Of a stretch of DNA of 64,000 bases, positions 25,998-34,165 are shown in pieces (the first letter of the stretch is position 1; every line of letters begins with the position of its first letter). The notes under the pieces were generated by a model, which was given only the letters and a program-made list of their open reading frames with translations, did no database searches and was not told where the DNA came from. The stretch covers positions 2,244,501-2,308,500 of the forward strand of contig NZ_JOMG01000002.1 in NCBI RefSeq assembly GCF_000711225.1. The letters run 5' to 3'. A program made the translations under genes and the position numbers. The stretch comes from Pelobacter seleniigenes DSM 18267 (GTDB lineage: Bacteria; Desulfobacterota; Desulfuromonadia; Desulfuromonadales; Geopsychrobacteraceae).

Positions 25998-26921
25998 TTA
26001 TTTAACCAACCCAGCAGAACGCAAGGCGTCAGCGATCTCTTTGTCAGCGCCTTCGCACAGCGGCAGCAGTGGCGGGCGCACTGTTGCGTGCTCCAGAATT
26101 CCCCGAGCAACCAAGCCCCACTTCAGGGCGACGGTGCCTTCCATGTGGGAACCACGGTGATAGACAGACCTGGTGACCGGCATCAGTTGGTCATGAATTT
26201 CACGGGCTTTTTTGTAATCCTTGGCTTTGCCAGCCTTGATCAGTTCAATCAACGGCTCGGGGGCCAGACCGCCGTAACCAACCAGCGCACCATCAACATC
26301 GAACATGGTATGCAGCAGATACTCGTCATGGCAGGTCAGGATCTGCAAGTCGGGACGCTCGCGACGGATAATCGGAATCTCAACATCCCAGCGACGCATA
26401 TTGCGGACACCGTTTTTCATGGCGAATACGCCGGGTTGAGCCGAAATTTCGAGCAGGGTATCAAGGTTGTAAGTGGCTTTGGTCACGTCCGGATACTGGA
26501 ACAGGATCAGCGGCAGTCCGCTTTCTTCAAAGACCTGGCGATAACGATCCTGCGGCGCACCCTGCTGATAACCAAAGCGAAGCCAACCATGGGAAGGATA
26601 GAGCAGACCTGCAGAAGCACCGGCGGCAACAGCACGCTTTGCTTCAGCACAAGCAACCGCAGTCCCTTCAAGAGTGATCCCGGCAATGATCGGAATTCTG
26701 CCGTCAACGGACTCTTTGAAACTCTTGATGACAGAAGCCTGTTCGTCGGGTGTCAAGAAGGTTCCCTCGCCGGCGTGACCAAGAACAACCAGCCCCTTGA
26801 CATCCTCAAAGCTGCCCAACCAGGCACCCAGGCGTTGAATTGCATCGTGATCAACGGCACCATCACGGGTAAAGGGGGTCACCGGCGCGGGGACAAGACC
26901 TCTTAAATCGATGTTGCTCAT
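25998..26921 (-). CDS. DapA-family aldolase/dehydratase, second type
   Basis: A 307-residue dihydrodipicolinate synthase/N-acetylneuraminate lyase family enzyme. The Schiff-base lysine is K169 (FAMKNGVRN), the tyrosine Y143 (LFQYPDVT), and GHAGEGTF at 48-55 is the carboxylate-binding loop variant. It differs clearly from the copy at 3404-4309 (GHAGE instead of GSNGE, KNG instead of KESSG), so it likely acts on a different 2-keto acid. It is co-transcribed with iclR and the TAXI-TRAP genes (30 bp and 113 bp gaps). GGAAGGAG precedes the ATG. True DapA (lysine synthesis) is unlikely from context. Confidence 0.8.
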   Translation of the reverse strand: MSNIDLRGLVPAPVTPFTRDGAVDHDAIQRLGAWLGSFEDVKGLVVLGHAGEGTFLTPDEQASVIKSFKESVDGRIPIIAGITLEGTAVACAEAKRAVAAGASAGLLYPSHGWLRFGYQQGAPQDRYRQVFEESGLPLILFQYPDVTKATYNLDTLLEISAQPGVFAMKNGVRNMRRWDVEIPIIRRERPDLQILTCHDEYLLHTMFDVDGALVGYGGLAPEPLIELIKAGKAKDYKKAREIHDQLMPVTRSVYHRGSHMEGTVALKWGLVARGILEHATVRPPLLPLCEGADKEIADALRSAGLVK

Positions 26922-26951
26922 CTTACTCTCCTTCCATTCCTACGAGTGTGT

Positions 26952-27800
26952 TTAGGTTTTTGTGAGAACAGACGAAACACTTCCGCTTGCCCTCACTGCT
27001 TTTGATATCTCTGCAGCGGCGGTTCGCGCAGGTTCCAGGGCCATAGCCAACATGTCATCCTGACTGACGCGAACCGAGGGAGCCACAACGCTGATAGAGG
27101 CGAGAGGATAGCCATCCCGATCCAGAACTGGGACGGCAAGAACATGCAAACTGCTGTTAAAATAGGATGCCCTTAAGGCATACCCGTCTTTTTTAATCTG
27201 CTTGAGTGAACTCAGAATTTCGGCTTCCGGAATATCCACAACTCCGACATCGCTTTGGGTCTTCAGTTGATGCAGAACGATGTCCTGGTCCCGGGCAGGC
27301 AAAAAAGCCAGTAATGCTTGGCCGATAGTACTTGTGTAAGCTGGAACTCTGGTTCCGACCCGAATGTCGACCCCAAGTCGGGCGACTCCCCCTCGAACGC
27401 GTTCCAGGTAGAGGATGTCCGCACCTTCCAGAACCCCGAAACTGGCAGCTTCTCCAACATGGGCAACCAAGCCACGCAGGATCGGTAAAACCAGATCCCG
27501 TACATCACTGCGCCCGATGGCATGAAAGCCAAGGTCAAGAACCTTAAAAGTCAGCCTGAAGAGCTTTGCGTCGGCATCCTTCTTCAGATAACCGAGATCG
27601 ACCAGAGTATTGAGGTTACGAAATACCGTGCCGGCATCGAGACCTGTCACCTTACTGACATCGCTGATAGTCATCTGCTCATATCCGACGGAAAAAGCTT
27701 CGAGCACTTTGAAGCCTTTTGCGAGGGAGCCTACTGTGCTCTTTCTGTCCAGTTTTTTTGCATCCGTGATTTCAGTTGCGGGAGATTTTTTAGTTGTCAT
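26952..27800 (-). CDS. IclR-family regulator of the TAXI-TRAP operon
   Basis: 282 residues: a winged helix-turn-helix at about 25-90 (STVGSLAKGFKVLEAF, MTISDVSKVTGLDAGTVFRN) and a C-terminal IclR effector domain with TSTIGQALLAFLP and LRASYFNSSLHVLAVPVLD. As first gene of the operon it probably regulates itself and the downstream lyase-transporter genes in response to the imported acid. A perfect 10-bp palindrome lies 18 bp upstream of its start. GGAG precedes the ATG. Confidence 0.88.
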   Translation of the reverse strand: MTTKKSPATEITDAKKLDRKSTVGSLAKGFKVLEAFSVGYEQMTISDVSKVTGLDAGTVFRNLNTLVDLGYLKKDADAKLFRLTFKVLDLGFHAIGRSDVRDLVLPILRGLVAHVGEAASFGVLEGADILYLERVRGGVARLGVDIRVGTRVPAYTSTIGQALLAFLPARDQDIVLHQLKTQSDVGVVDIPEAEILSSLKQIKKDGYALRASYFNSSLHVLAVPVLDRDGYPLASISVVAPSVRVSQDDMLAMALEPARTAAAEISKAVRASGSVSSVLTKT

Positions 27801-27817
27801 TATTTACTCCTTTTCGG

Positions 27818-27870
27818 ATTGCGAAAAACTTTTCGCAATATAGATATCGTTAAACAACGTTTCCGGTCAA
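27818..27870 (-). promoter_or_regulatory. Promoter and palindromic operator of the iclR operon
   Basis: On the minus strand TTGACC (27870-27865), a 17-bp spacer, ATATCT (27847-27842). Immediately downstream, ATTGCGAAAA (27818-27827) and TTTTCGCAAT (27830-27839) form a perfect inverted repeat with a 2-bp centre at the expected transcription start. This fits autoregulation by the IclR protein (inference). Confidence 0.6.
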
Positions 27871-28336
27871 TAGTTTTTTTTACGGTTCCTATGGTGCTCT
27901 CAAGAGAAGCCTCCCTATTTTCATAATATGAATACAGGTTAACTTACTGTTATTTTTAAATCTAACTTTTTAAAAGTCATCATACTTATAAATAAAACTT
28001 TTTTTGGCAGCTGCCAAACCGCTGGATTAGTGATGTTCTTATGTTCTGAACTATCCGCTTTTTGGCACTCTGTGACAAATTGAAATGGATTTTTCCAGGC
28101 GCAAGGTTAAGTTGAATATCAGGAAATGACAGAGCATGTTTTCCTGGAGGGAAAATACTCTTTTTATTGCAGAGTTTTACAATTGCAGGCGCTCGAACCG
28201 CTCAGTGATTCTGGGAGGTAGTGGGAATCTCTTGAGGGAGGAAGATTTCAAAATTCAGAGCGTTGGACTGAGGCGGGCTCCAGAATTAGAGTAGTGTCGT
28301 CAGGAGAGTGCTGTATGCTGATGAAGGAAAATCACC
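27871..28336. other. Intergenic stretch without recognised gene
   Basis: AT-rich next to the iclR promoter, then mixed composition up to the insertion-sequence remnant. No open frame with family features, no tRNA-like fold and no repeat was recognised. Confidence 0.5.
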
Positions 28337-28620
28337 ATGAACAAAACCAAGCGGAAGCGGTCTGCAGCAGAGCTCAAAGCCACGGTTGCCCTTGAAGAGA
28401 TCAAGGGCGCGCAGATATTGACGAAAGAGGCAGCGAAATACAGCATCCTTCCGAATATGATCACATCCTGAAAGCGACTGGCCAATACCGACGATGCCAA
28501 TTTCTGCGTTGCGGCCTTCGAAGATGCATTCCTGAGTTATTGCAAGTCCGAGATTTTTAACACAGGTCAGGGCAGCCAGTTTGTCAGCTATGCGTTCACC
28601 AGCGCCACCATTCCAGCCTT
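28337..28620 (+). pseudogene. IS3-family transposase remnant (orfA start fused to orfB end)
   Basis: The ATG at 28337 opens MNKTKRKRSAAELKATVALE, then KEAAKYSILPNMITS, a typical IS3-family OrfA N-terminus (family form: AAKYGVHPNQITAWK), and stops at a TGA near 28470. The same frame then continues with DDANFCVAAFEDAF and EIFNTGQGSQFVSYAF, the end of an IS3 OrfB integrase core (family form NTDQGSQFTS, here with the catalytic-region Asp changed to Gly). The middle of the element is deleted. It directly abuts the stop codon of the second lacI gene. Confidence 0.75.
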
Positions 28621-28628
28621 GACTTTAT

Positions 28629-29684
28629 TCAGGTCGTCATCCGTTCGATAATCTCGAAACCGACATCGATGACCGGTTCGGGCACCTTTTCGCCATTGAT
28701 TCGTGCCAACAGCACTTCGGCGGCGCATTGGCCGATGCGTTTTCTATCGAAGCGGACGGTGGTCAAGGGAGGATTGGTGAAAGCAGAGAAGGATTGGTCG
28801 CCAAAGCCGACCACCGCAAGATCTTCAGGGATTCTAAAGCCCTGTGAAAGAGCCTCGGCCAGAACCCCGTGGGCAATGGTGTCGGAACTGCAGACAACTG
28901 CTCCCCCTTTAAATCCTGCTGCCAGCAAATGCTTCAACCCCTCACGCCCCTGCCCGAAATTGGTTGGGGTTTCAACGTCAAAGACCAGGGACGTATCGAT
29001 CCCATGATTATTCAGGGTTTCAAGAAAGTTTTTCCGGCGAAGTTGAGCACGGCTGTCCAGGGCCCAGATGCTGGCGAATTCCCGAATGCCCTTCTGCAGC
29101 AGAAAGTCAGCGGTTGTTTTGCCGACCGCTTCGTGGGAAAAGCCGACGATCAGGTCCAGAGGGGTCGTGGTCATGTCCCAGGTTTCTACGACCGGGATAT
29201 TGGCAACCAGCAGCTGGCGGCGGCAGGCCTGAGTGTGGTTGATACCGATAAAGAAGATTCCATCCGGTCTACGACTGAGAATGGTGCGGACCAGGGATTC
29301 TTCCTGTTCTTCCTGATAGTCGGTTTCCCCGAGCAGGACTTGGTAACCGGAATTTCGCAAAGTGCGGCTGAAATACCTGATGGTTTCGGCGTAGACGGTA
29401 TTGGCAATGGACGGAATGAAGGCGGCAACCAGATGGCTCTTGCGCGAGGCCAGGGCGCCGGCAATCAGATTGGGGACATAGCCGGTGAGGGTAATGGCCT
29501 GATTGACCTTTTCCAGTGTTTTCGGTGCGACCTGATCTGGTTGATTGATCGCCCGGGATACCGTGGTTGTGCCGACTCCGGCAAGCCTGGCGACGTCAGT
29601 TAAGGTGACACTGCCGATCTGCTTGTCTTCTGAGCGGTTTGCTGTGTCGCCATCTTTGCTGAGGTCTTTTCTCTTTCGAGACAT
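28629..29684 (-). CDS. LacI-family transcriptional regulator, second copy
   Basis: 351 residues, clearly paralogous to the regulator at 6118-7194: helix-turn-helix TLTDVARLAGVGTTTVSRAI at residues 27-46, shared GYVPNLIAGALASRKS, NTVYAETIRYF, LSRRPDGIFFIGINH and VGFGDQSFSAFTNPPLTTVR. The recognition helix differs (GVGTTTVSR versus GVSPITVSR), so the two may bind overlapping but not identical operators. An A-E type operator-promoter (30006-30033) lies about 320 bp upstream, facing it, while the ATG at 29684 has only a weak ribosome site. It is divergent from the tctCBA-gudD operon and probably co-regulates it. Confidence 0.87.
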   Translation of the reverse strand: MSRKRKDLSKDGDTANRSEDKQIGSVTLTDVARLAGVGTTTVSRAINQPDQVAPKTLEKVNQAITLTGYVPNLIAGALASRKSHLVAAFIPSIANTVYAETIRYFSRTLRNSGYQVLLGETDYQEEQEESLVRTILSRRPDGIFFIGINHTQACRRQLLVANIPVVETWDMTTTPLDLIVGFSHEAVGKTTADFLLQKGIREFASIWALDSRAQLRRKNFLETLNNHGIDTSLVFDVETPTNFGQGREGLKHLLAAGFKGGAVVCSSDTIAHGVLAEALSQGFRIPEDLAVVGFGDQSFSAFTNPPLTTVRFDRKRIGQCAAEVLLARINGEKVPEPVIDVGFEIIERMTT

Positions 29685-30005
29685 AATGAGATCCGTTGAG
29701 TTGATGCGTTATGAAGATTCCTTGTTCCGGGTGCGGAAGCTGGGTTTTGGGGTTCGCGTAAACTGATTTCGAAATTAGCACATGCCTTTTAAGACTGCCA
29801 ATATCTATCATTTCTCTGTCGCAGTATGACTGCACAGGACAGCCGGTATCTCTATCTGACTGCAAAGGCTTTAGGATCGATTTGACTCTGCTTTCAGCCC
29901 CGCTGGAGAGCAGGGTCTTCACGCTCTGTGGCTGTGCTTGCGGTACTCTGCCGTTTGGGTGGCACTTTAAGGATTTCCAGGAACAGAGCTAGATTTCTTT
30001 AGTGA

Positions 30006-30033
30006 ATGGTAACGTTTTCATTGATAATGTCAA
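30006..30033 (-). promoter_or_regulatory. Promoter with LacI-type operator (site D)
   Basis: On the minus strand TTGACA (30033-30028), a 16-bp spacer, TACCAT (30011-30006). The operator ATGAAAACGTTACCAT covers 30021-30006. It faces the second lacI gene, leaving a leader of about 320 nt. Confidence 0.62.
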
Positions 30034-30584
30034 TCGGTTTTTCAAGCTGAGCATTACTTAGTTTCACTCTTTATCCGCTAGCCTTATCTGTCTTTGTCGT
30101 GATTGGTCATTCTCCCCTGGACAGAAGCGCGAAGATTTGCCTGTGGGTTATTGGGGGCTGAATAAATTGCAAGCTGGGCCGGCAGAACGCTCAAGTTGGT
30201 GCTCAAAAGTGCCTATCTCATTTCTTGATGGAAGCTTTTACGCGGTAGGTACGTGCACCTCCGGTAGGTATGATAAAAATCTGATATTTGCAATAAATAA
30301 TAATAAAGTTAAATATTTATATACTTCTTTTGATATGCTTCCGTTCTTCTCCCAAGCTTTGTTGAATGTTCAGAATCAGCCAGTCAGGGCCTGAAAAATC
30401 TCAGCGCGGGGAATTTGGTCAGTTGTTGGGAATCGAATGCCTTGCAGGGGGTTCGTTGTCGAATGTCGGCCCTGGAATTGGTGATGAAATTCTGAAGGGG
30501 GCTTTTGGGGGATTCTTATTGTGTTTATTTCAGGTTTGGAAAATGCACGCTCCGAGAGGTTTCTTGCTTTGTTGAAAAAAACTC
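30034..30584. other. Intergenic stretch between the divergent promoters
   Basis: About 550 bp with short unconvincing open frames only. Nothing with family features was recognised. It separates the divergent operator-promoters D and E. Confidence 0.4.
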
Positions 30585-30613
30585 TTGACGACAAAAATTG
30601 GTAGCGTTACCAT
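30585..30613 (+). promoter_or_regulatory. Promoter with LacI-type operator (site E) for tctCBA-gudD
   Basis: TTGACG (30585-30590), a 17-bp spacer, TACCAT (30608-30613). The operator TTGGTAGCGTTACCAT (30598-30613) matches site C in 15 of 16 positions. It is followed by a 17-bp tandem repeat array and an about 420-nt leader before tctC. Confidence 0.68.
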
Positions 30614-30650
30614 TTGCCGGTCTCGGTTTTGGGATACTGTTTTATAAATA

Positions 30651-30735
30651 TAAATAGGGGGACAGTCTAAATAGGGGGACAGTCTAAATAGGGGGACAGT
30701 CTAAATAGGGGGACAGTCTAAATAGGGGGACAGTC
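30651..30735 (+). repeat. Five perfect 17-bp tandem repeats
   Basis: The unit TAAATAGGGGGACAGTC is repeated exactly five times with no spacer, starting 38 bp after operator E, in the untranslated leader of tctC. The copies are identical, suggesting recent expansion. The GGGGACAGTC core resembles elements found beside REP-associated transposases in other bacteria (recollection, not tested). The leader 30736-31036 shows nothing else recognised. Confidence 0.85.
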
Positions 30736-31036
30736 GTTTGTTGGGCTGGTAGCTATTGAGCTAGGGCAAACTGGAAAAGGAAGCACTGATTTTGTTCTCT
30801 TACAGGGGCCGGGATAGGTGCCTATTGGAAACGAATCTCACGACAAATGAAAAGTCGGTCGAGGCAGGCCTTTGCGCAAGAGGAACTGCGTTCAGGCTGG
30901 CCTGACTTTCGGAAAGTTATCGTTCTTGTCTGGCTCCTTCACGTCGTGATGCAGCCAGGGTAGACTTCGTTTGCGTCATTCTACGGCGTCGGCGGAGAGA
31001 GCTGAGATAACCAGAAACAACAAACAGGGAGGTTTT

Positions 31037-31981
31037 ATGAAGAAGGGATTCATCGTTCTTTTTTGTCTGGTCGCCATGGCCGGACAGGCATTTGCTGCTG
31101 ATTGGCCGAGCAAGGCTATTAACCTGATCGTTCCTTATGGTGCTGGTGGTAACTCGGACTTTAATGCCCGTGCCTTGGCAAAGTATCTACCTGATCTTAT
31201 CGGCGTTCCCGTTGTGGTGACCAACGTTCCCGGAAGTGGTGGAACTATTGGGGCCGCCCAGGTGAAAAATGCAAAGCCTGATGGGTATACCGTTCTGGTT
31301 CATCAGCTTTCACTCAATATCGCTGAAGCAGCCGGTATGGCTGATTACGGTATTAAGGATTTCGAGCTTGGTTGCGTTATTTCGAAGTCTGCTCCTGAAG
31401 TCCTGGTCGCCTTGACTAAAGCTCCGTTTAACAATATCCCGGAAATGATTGCTTACACCAAGCAGCATCCAGGCGAAATCAAGTTTACCGCCAACACCGG
31501 TGCAACAACGATGTGGACCGCAATCGGCCTGTTGAAAGCCGGAGCAAAACTGAATGTTGTCTCTTCAGGCGGTTCAGGAGAGCGGCTGCAGGTTGTTCTT
31601 GGTGGGCACGCAGATATCGTTCCGCTCAACTACAACATGATCGAACCCTATGTTAATGACGGCACTCTCAAAATTCTGGGCAGCGTTAGCGACAGCAGAT
31701 CTGAACTGATTCCTGACGTGAAAACCCTTCGTGAAGTCGGCGTAAATGTTGGCTATGACTACATGAACACCCTGATTTTCCCGAAAGGAACCGATCCGCA
31801 GAAAGTTGAAAAATTGTGTGGCGCTGCCGGTGAAATCATCAACAACAACCAATCCTACCGTGCAGAGATGAAAGCAAACTATCAGCCCCCGACCTGGATG
31901 AATGTCAAAGATACCAATGCCCACTGGTATAAACAACGTGATGAGCTGATGGCCATCAAGGACACCCTCCAGGGTAAGTAA
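31037..31981 (+). CDS. tctC: TctC-family solute-binding protein of the glucarate operon
   Basis: A 314-residue periplasmic protein. A signal peptide (residues 1-21, ending GQAFA) is followed by the TTT binding-protein core: INLIVPYGAGGNSDFNARAL, the NVPGSGGTIGAAQV segment and AKPDGYTVLVH. It binds a carboxylic acid for TctBA. GGGAGG precedes the ATG at 31037; the frame is open to 30971 without a better start. First gene of tctC-tctB-tctA-gudD, so D-glucarate or a related aldarate is the likely ligand (inference from the dehydratase in the same operon). Confidence 0.92.
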   Translation: MKKGFIVLFCLVAMAGQAFAADWPSKAINLIVPYGAGGNSDFNARALAKYLPDLIGVPVVVTNVPGSGGTIGAAQVKNAKPDGYTVLVHQLSLNIAEAAGMADYGIKDFELGCVISKSAPEVLVALTKAPFNNIPEMIAYTKQHPGEIKFTANTGATTMWTAIGLLKAGAKLNVVSSGGSGERLQVVLGGHADIVPLNYNMIEPYVNDGTLKILGSVSDSRSELIPDVKTLREVGVNVGYDYMNTLIFPKGTDPQKVEKLCGAAGEIINNNQSYRAEMKANYQPPTWMNVKDTNAHWYKQRDELMAIKDTLQGK

Positions 31982-32008
31982 TCGTTACAAATAGGTACTT
32001 CGCAAGCG

Positions 32009-32042
32009 ACATTGGCCTGAAGAGCCGTCTTCGGGCCAATGT
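32009..32042 (+). other. Hairpin between tctC and tctB
   Basis: ACATTGGCC (32009-32017) pairs with GGCCAATGT (32034-32042), extended by GAAGA/TCTTC inside. No T-run. Likely protects or partly terminates the message after tctC, giving excess binding protein over permease. Confidence 0.6.
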
Positions 32043-32071
32043 TAATATCTCAATCATTGGAGAAACTCGAG

Positions 32072-32641
32072 ATGAGCAGTGATTCGAAAAAAGAGATCGG
32101 GGTTGGGGTCTTCTTTTTAGTATTTGCCATAGCATATATGGTTGGAGCATCAAAAATCTCAACATTCACGCCTTTTGGGAATAGAGGTCTTGATTCCCGT
32201 TCCGTTCCCGAGCTTTTAGGAATACTCACTATCATTCTTAGTGTTACTTATATGGTTCAAGTTTGGCTTAAAGAACGAAAACTAAAAAGAATGCGGGAAG
32301 AAAGTGGGGACGATAGTGTTCAGGTGGCCGATCAGAAGGACGCCGCCGCTGTCCCGGAATCGAAAGGAACGATCGTAAGTCGCATTAACAAGGTGATGCC
32401 AATAAAGCTGGTTTTTTCTCTGGTCTTTCTTGCTGTCTATACTGCTCTCTATCAGCCTTTGGGATTTGTTTTTTCCAGTATCTTTTTCTTGATAGCAGAA
32501 TCATTTCTTCTGGTTAATAAAGATGAAAGAAAGAAGTGGGCTCTTTTTATCGTCCTTTTTTCTATCGGGGTCTCCATCTTTATCTATTTTATCTTTACAC
32601 AATATCTCACTTTAGTTCTTCCCAGTGGAATATTGGGTTAG
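32072..32641 (+). CDS. tctB: TctB-family small permease subunit
   Basis: A 189-residue inner-membrane protein with four hydrophobic segments (around residues 12-30, 47-66, 112-132, 153-175) and a charged loop (KERKLKRMREESGDD) in the middle, the usual TctB plan. GGAG precedes the ATG at 32072; an upstream ATG at 32039 has no ribosome site. It lies 12 bp before tctA and works with it. Confidence 0.88.
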   Translation: MSSDSKKEIGVGVFFLVFAIAYMVGASKISTFTPFGNRGLDSRSVPELLGILTIILSVTYMVQVWLKERKLKRMREESGDDSVQVADQKDAAAVPESKGTIVSRINKVMPIKLVFSLVFLAVYTALYQPLGFVFSSIFFLIAESFLLVNKDERKKWALFIVLFSIGVSIFIYFIFTQYLTLVLPSGILG

Positions 32642-32653
32642 GAGAATAATTCT

Positions 32654-34165
32654 ATGTTACACATGCTATCAGTTGGTTTCGCATCGGTCTTCACGGATCC
32701 CACGTGTATAACCATGATTTTCGTCGGGGTTATGGTCGGAATCGTCTTCGGCGCTCTTCCCGGCCTTACCACCGTCGCCGGTCTTTCCATGTTCCTGCCG
32801 GTGACCTATGTCATGTCCAGCCATGTTGGCTTGGCGATGCTCACCGCGATCTACATCGGCGGTATCTCCGGCGGCCTGATCTCCGCGATTCTCCTGAATA
32901 TGCCCGGGACGCCGGCGTCCATTGCGACAACCTTCGACGGTGCGCCGATGGCACGTAATGGTGAGGCTGGAAAAGCCCTCGGTGTCGCTGTATTCGCCTC
33001 CCTGATCGGTACGATGCTTGGTGTTGCCGTGATGATTTTTGCTGCACCGATGCTGGCAATACTCACCTTGAAATTCGGTCCCTGGGAATATTTTTCGGTC
33101 ACCTTCTTTGCCCTGACTCTGATTGCCTCACTGACTGAAAAATCCGTCGTTAAAGGTCTGTTGAGTGCAATGTTCGGCATGATGATCGCCACCGTCGGGC
33201 TCTCTCCGACCGATGGTACCCCAAGGTTCACTTTCGGATCTCTTCAACTGTCGAGCGGTTTCCATTTGCTTGTTGTTCTGGTCGGTCTTTATGCCATCAG
33301 GGAAGTTCTCCTGGCGGCATCTGCAAAAGAACAAGAAGTTAAGGTGCTGGAATATAAAATGAAAGGCCTCGGTTTCGGGCTGCGCGATCTGAAAGGGAAC
33401 TGGTTCAATCTGCTCAGAAGTTCCCTACTCGGTCTCGGTATCGGTATTCTTCCCGGAATCGGTGGTTCCACAAGTAACATCATCGCCTATTCGATGGCAA
33501 AGAACGCCAGTAAGCATCCGGAAAAATACGGTACCGGAATTCCTGATGGCATTATTGCTTCGGAATCCAGCAACAATGCTTCTATTGGTGGCGCCATGAT
33601 TCCGCTCCTGACCCTTGGTATCCCCGGAGACGGTGCAACCGCAATTCTGCTCGGTGGATTCATGCTTCACGGGATGCAGCCAGGGCCGCTGCTTTTCCAG
33701 CAGAATGGTCCGGTTGTCTACAGCGTCTTTGCGGCCATGGTGTTGGGAACCATCTTTATGGCTCTGTTGATGTGGTCGGGGATGAGAATGTTCGTCAAAA
33801 TTCTCAAGGTTCCCAATCATATTCTGATTCCACTCATTGTCGTCCTTTGTTCCATTGGTGCTTACGCCCTCAGTAATCGTGTCTTTGATATGTGGGGCCT
33901 GCTGCTGTTTGGCTTCATCGGCCTGATGATGCAACGCTTCGGCATCCCGGCACCACCGTTTATCCTTGGCTTCATCCTTGAGGGTTCTCTGGAACTGAAC
34001 CTGCGGCGGGGCCTTGAATACTCAAACGGAAACTGGCTGGATGTCTTCACTCATCCTATCAGCGCCATGTTTCTGCTCCTCACATTGCTGTCCCTGGTTA
34101 TGACTTTTTTCAATAATCATCGGGCTGCCAAAAAAGAACTTGCTCAAGGAGTTAAAATTTCATGA
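32654..34165 (+). CDS. tctA: TctA-family large permease subunit
   Basis: A 503-residue polytopic inner-membrane protein. Family signatures: [20 protein letters not shown] near residue 30, [15 protein letters not shown] near residue 85, [20 protein letters not shown] near residue 260 and [20 protein letters not shown] near residue 318. It forms the cation-coupled import channel for the acid bound by TctC. GGAG precedes the ATG. The stop overlaps the next gene's ATGA by 4 bases, tying transport to the dehydratase. Confidence 0.95.
   Translation: MLHMLSVGFASVFTDPTCITMIFVGVMVGIVFGALPGLTTVAGLSMFLPVTYVMSSHVGLAMLTAIYIGGISGGLISAILLNMPGTPASIATTFDGAPMARNGEAGKALGVAVFASLIGTMLGVAVMIFAAPMLAILTLKFGPWEYFSVTFFALTLIASLTEKSVVKGLLSAMFGMMIATVGLSPTDGTPRFTFGSLQLSSGFHLLVVLVGLYAIREVLLAASAKEQEVKVLEYKMKGLGFGLRDLKGNWFNLLRSSLLGLGIGILPGIGGSTSNIIAYSMAKNASKHPEKYGTGIPDGIIASESSNNASIGGAMIPLLTLGIPGDGATAILLGGFMLHGMQPGPLLFQQNGPVVYSVFAAMVLGTIFMALLMWSGMRMFVKILKVPNHILIPLIVVLCSIGAYALSNRVFDMWGLLLFGFIGLMMQRFGIPAPPFILGFILEGSLELNLRRGLEYSNGNWLDVFTHPISAMFLLLTLLSLVMTFFNNHRAAKKELAQGVKIS

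Noticed and set aside
25998-26921. Lysine-biosynthesis DapA
   Set aside because: It sits with an IclR regulator and a TAXI-TRAP transporter, and its loop motifs (GHAGE, KNG) differ from typical DapA.
30366-30594. Short open frames on both strands between operators D and E as genes
   Set aside because: No ribosome sites and no recognisable family; composition resembles a decayed intergenic region.
30651-30735. Short tandem repeats as a CRISPR array
   Set aside because: The 17-bp units are contiguous with no spacers and no cas genes are present.
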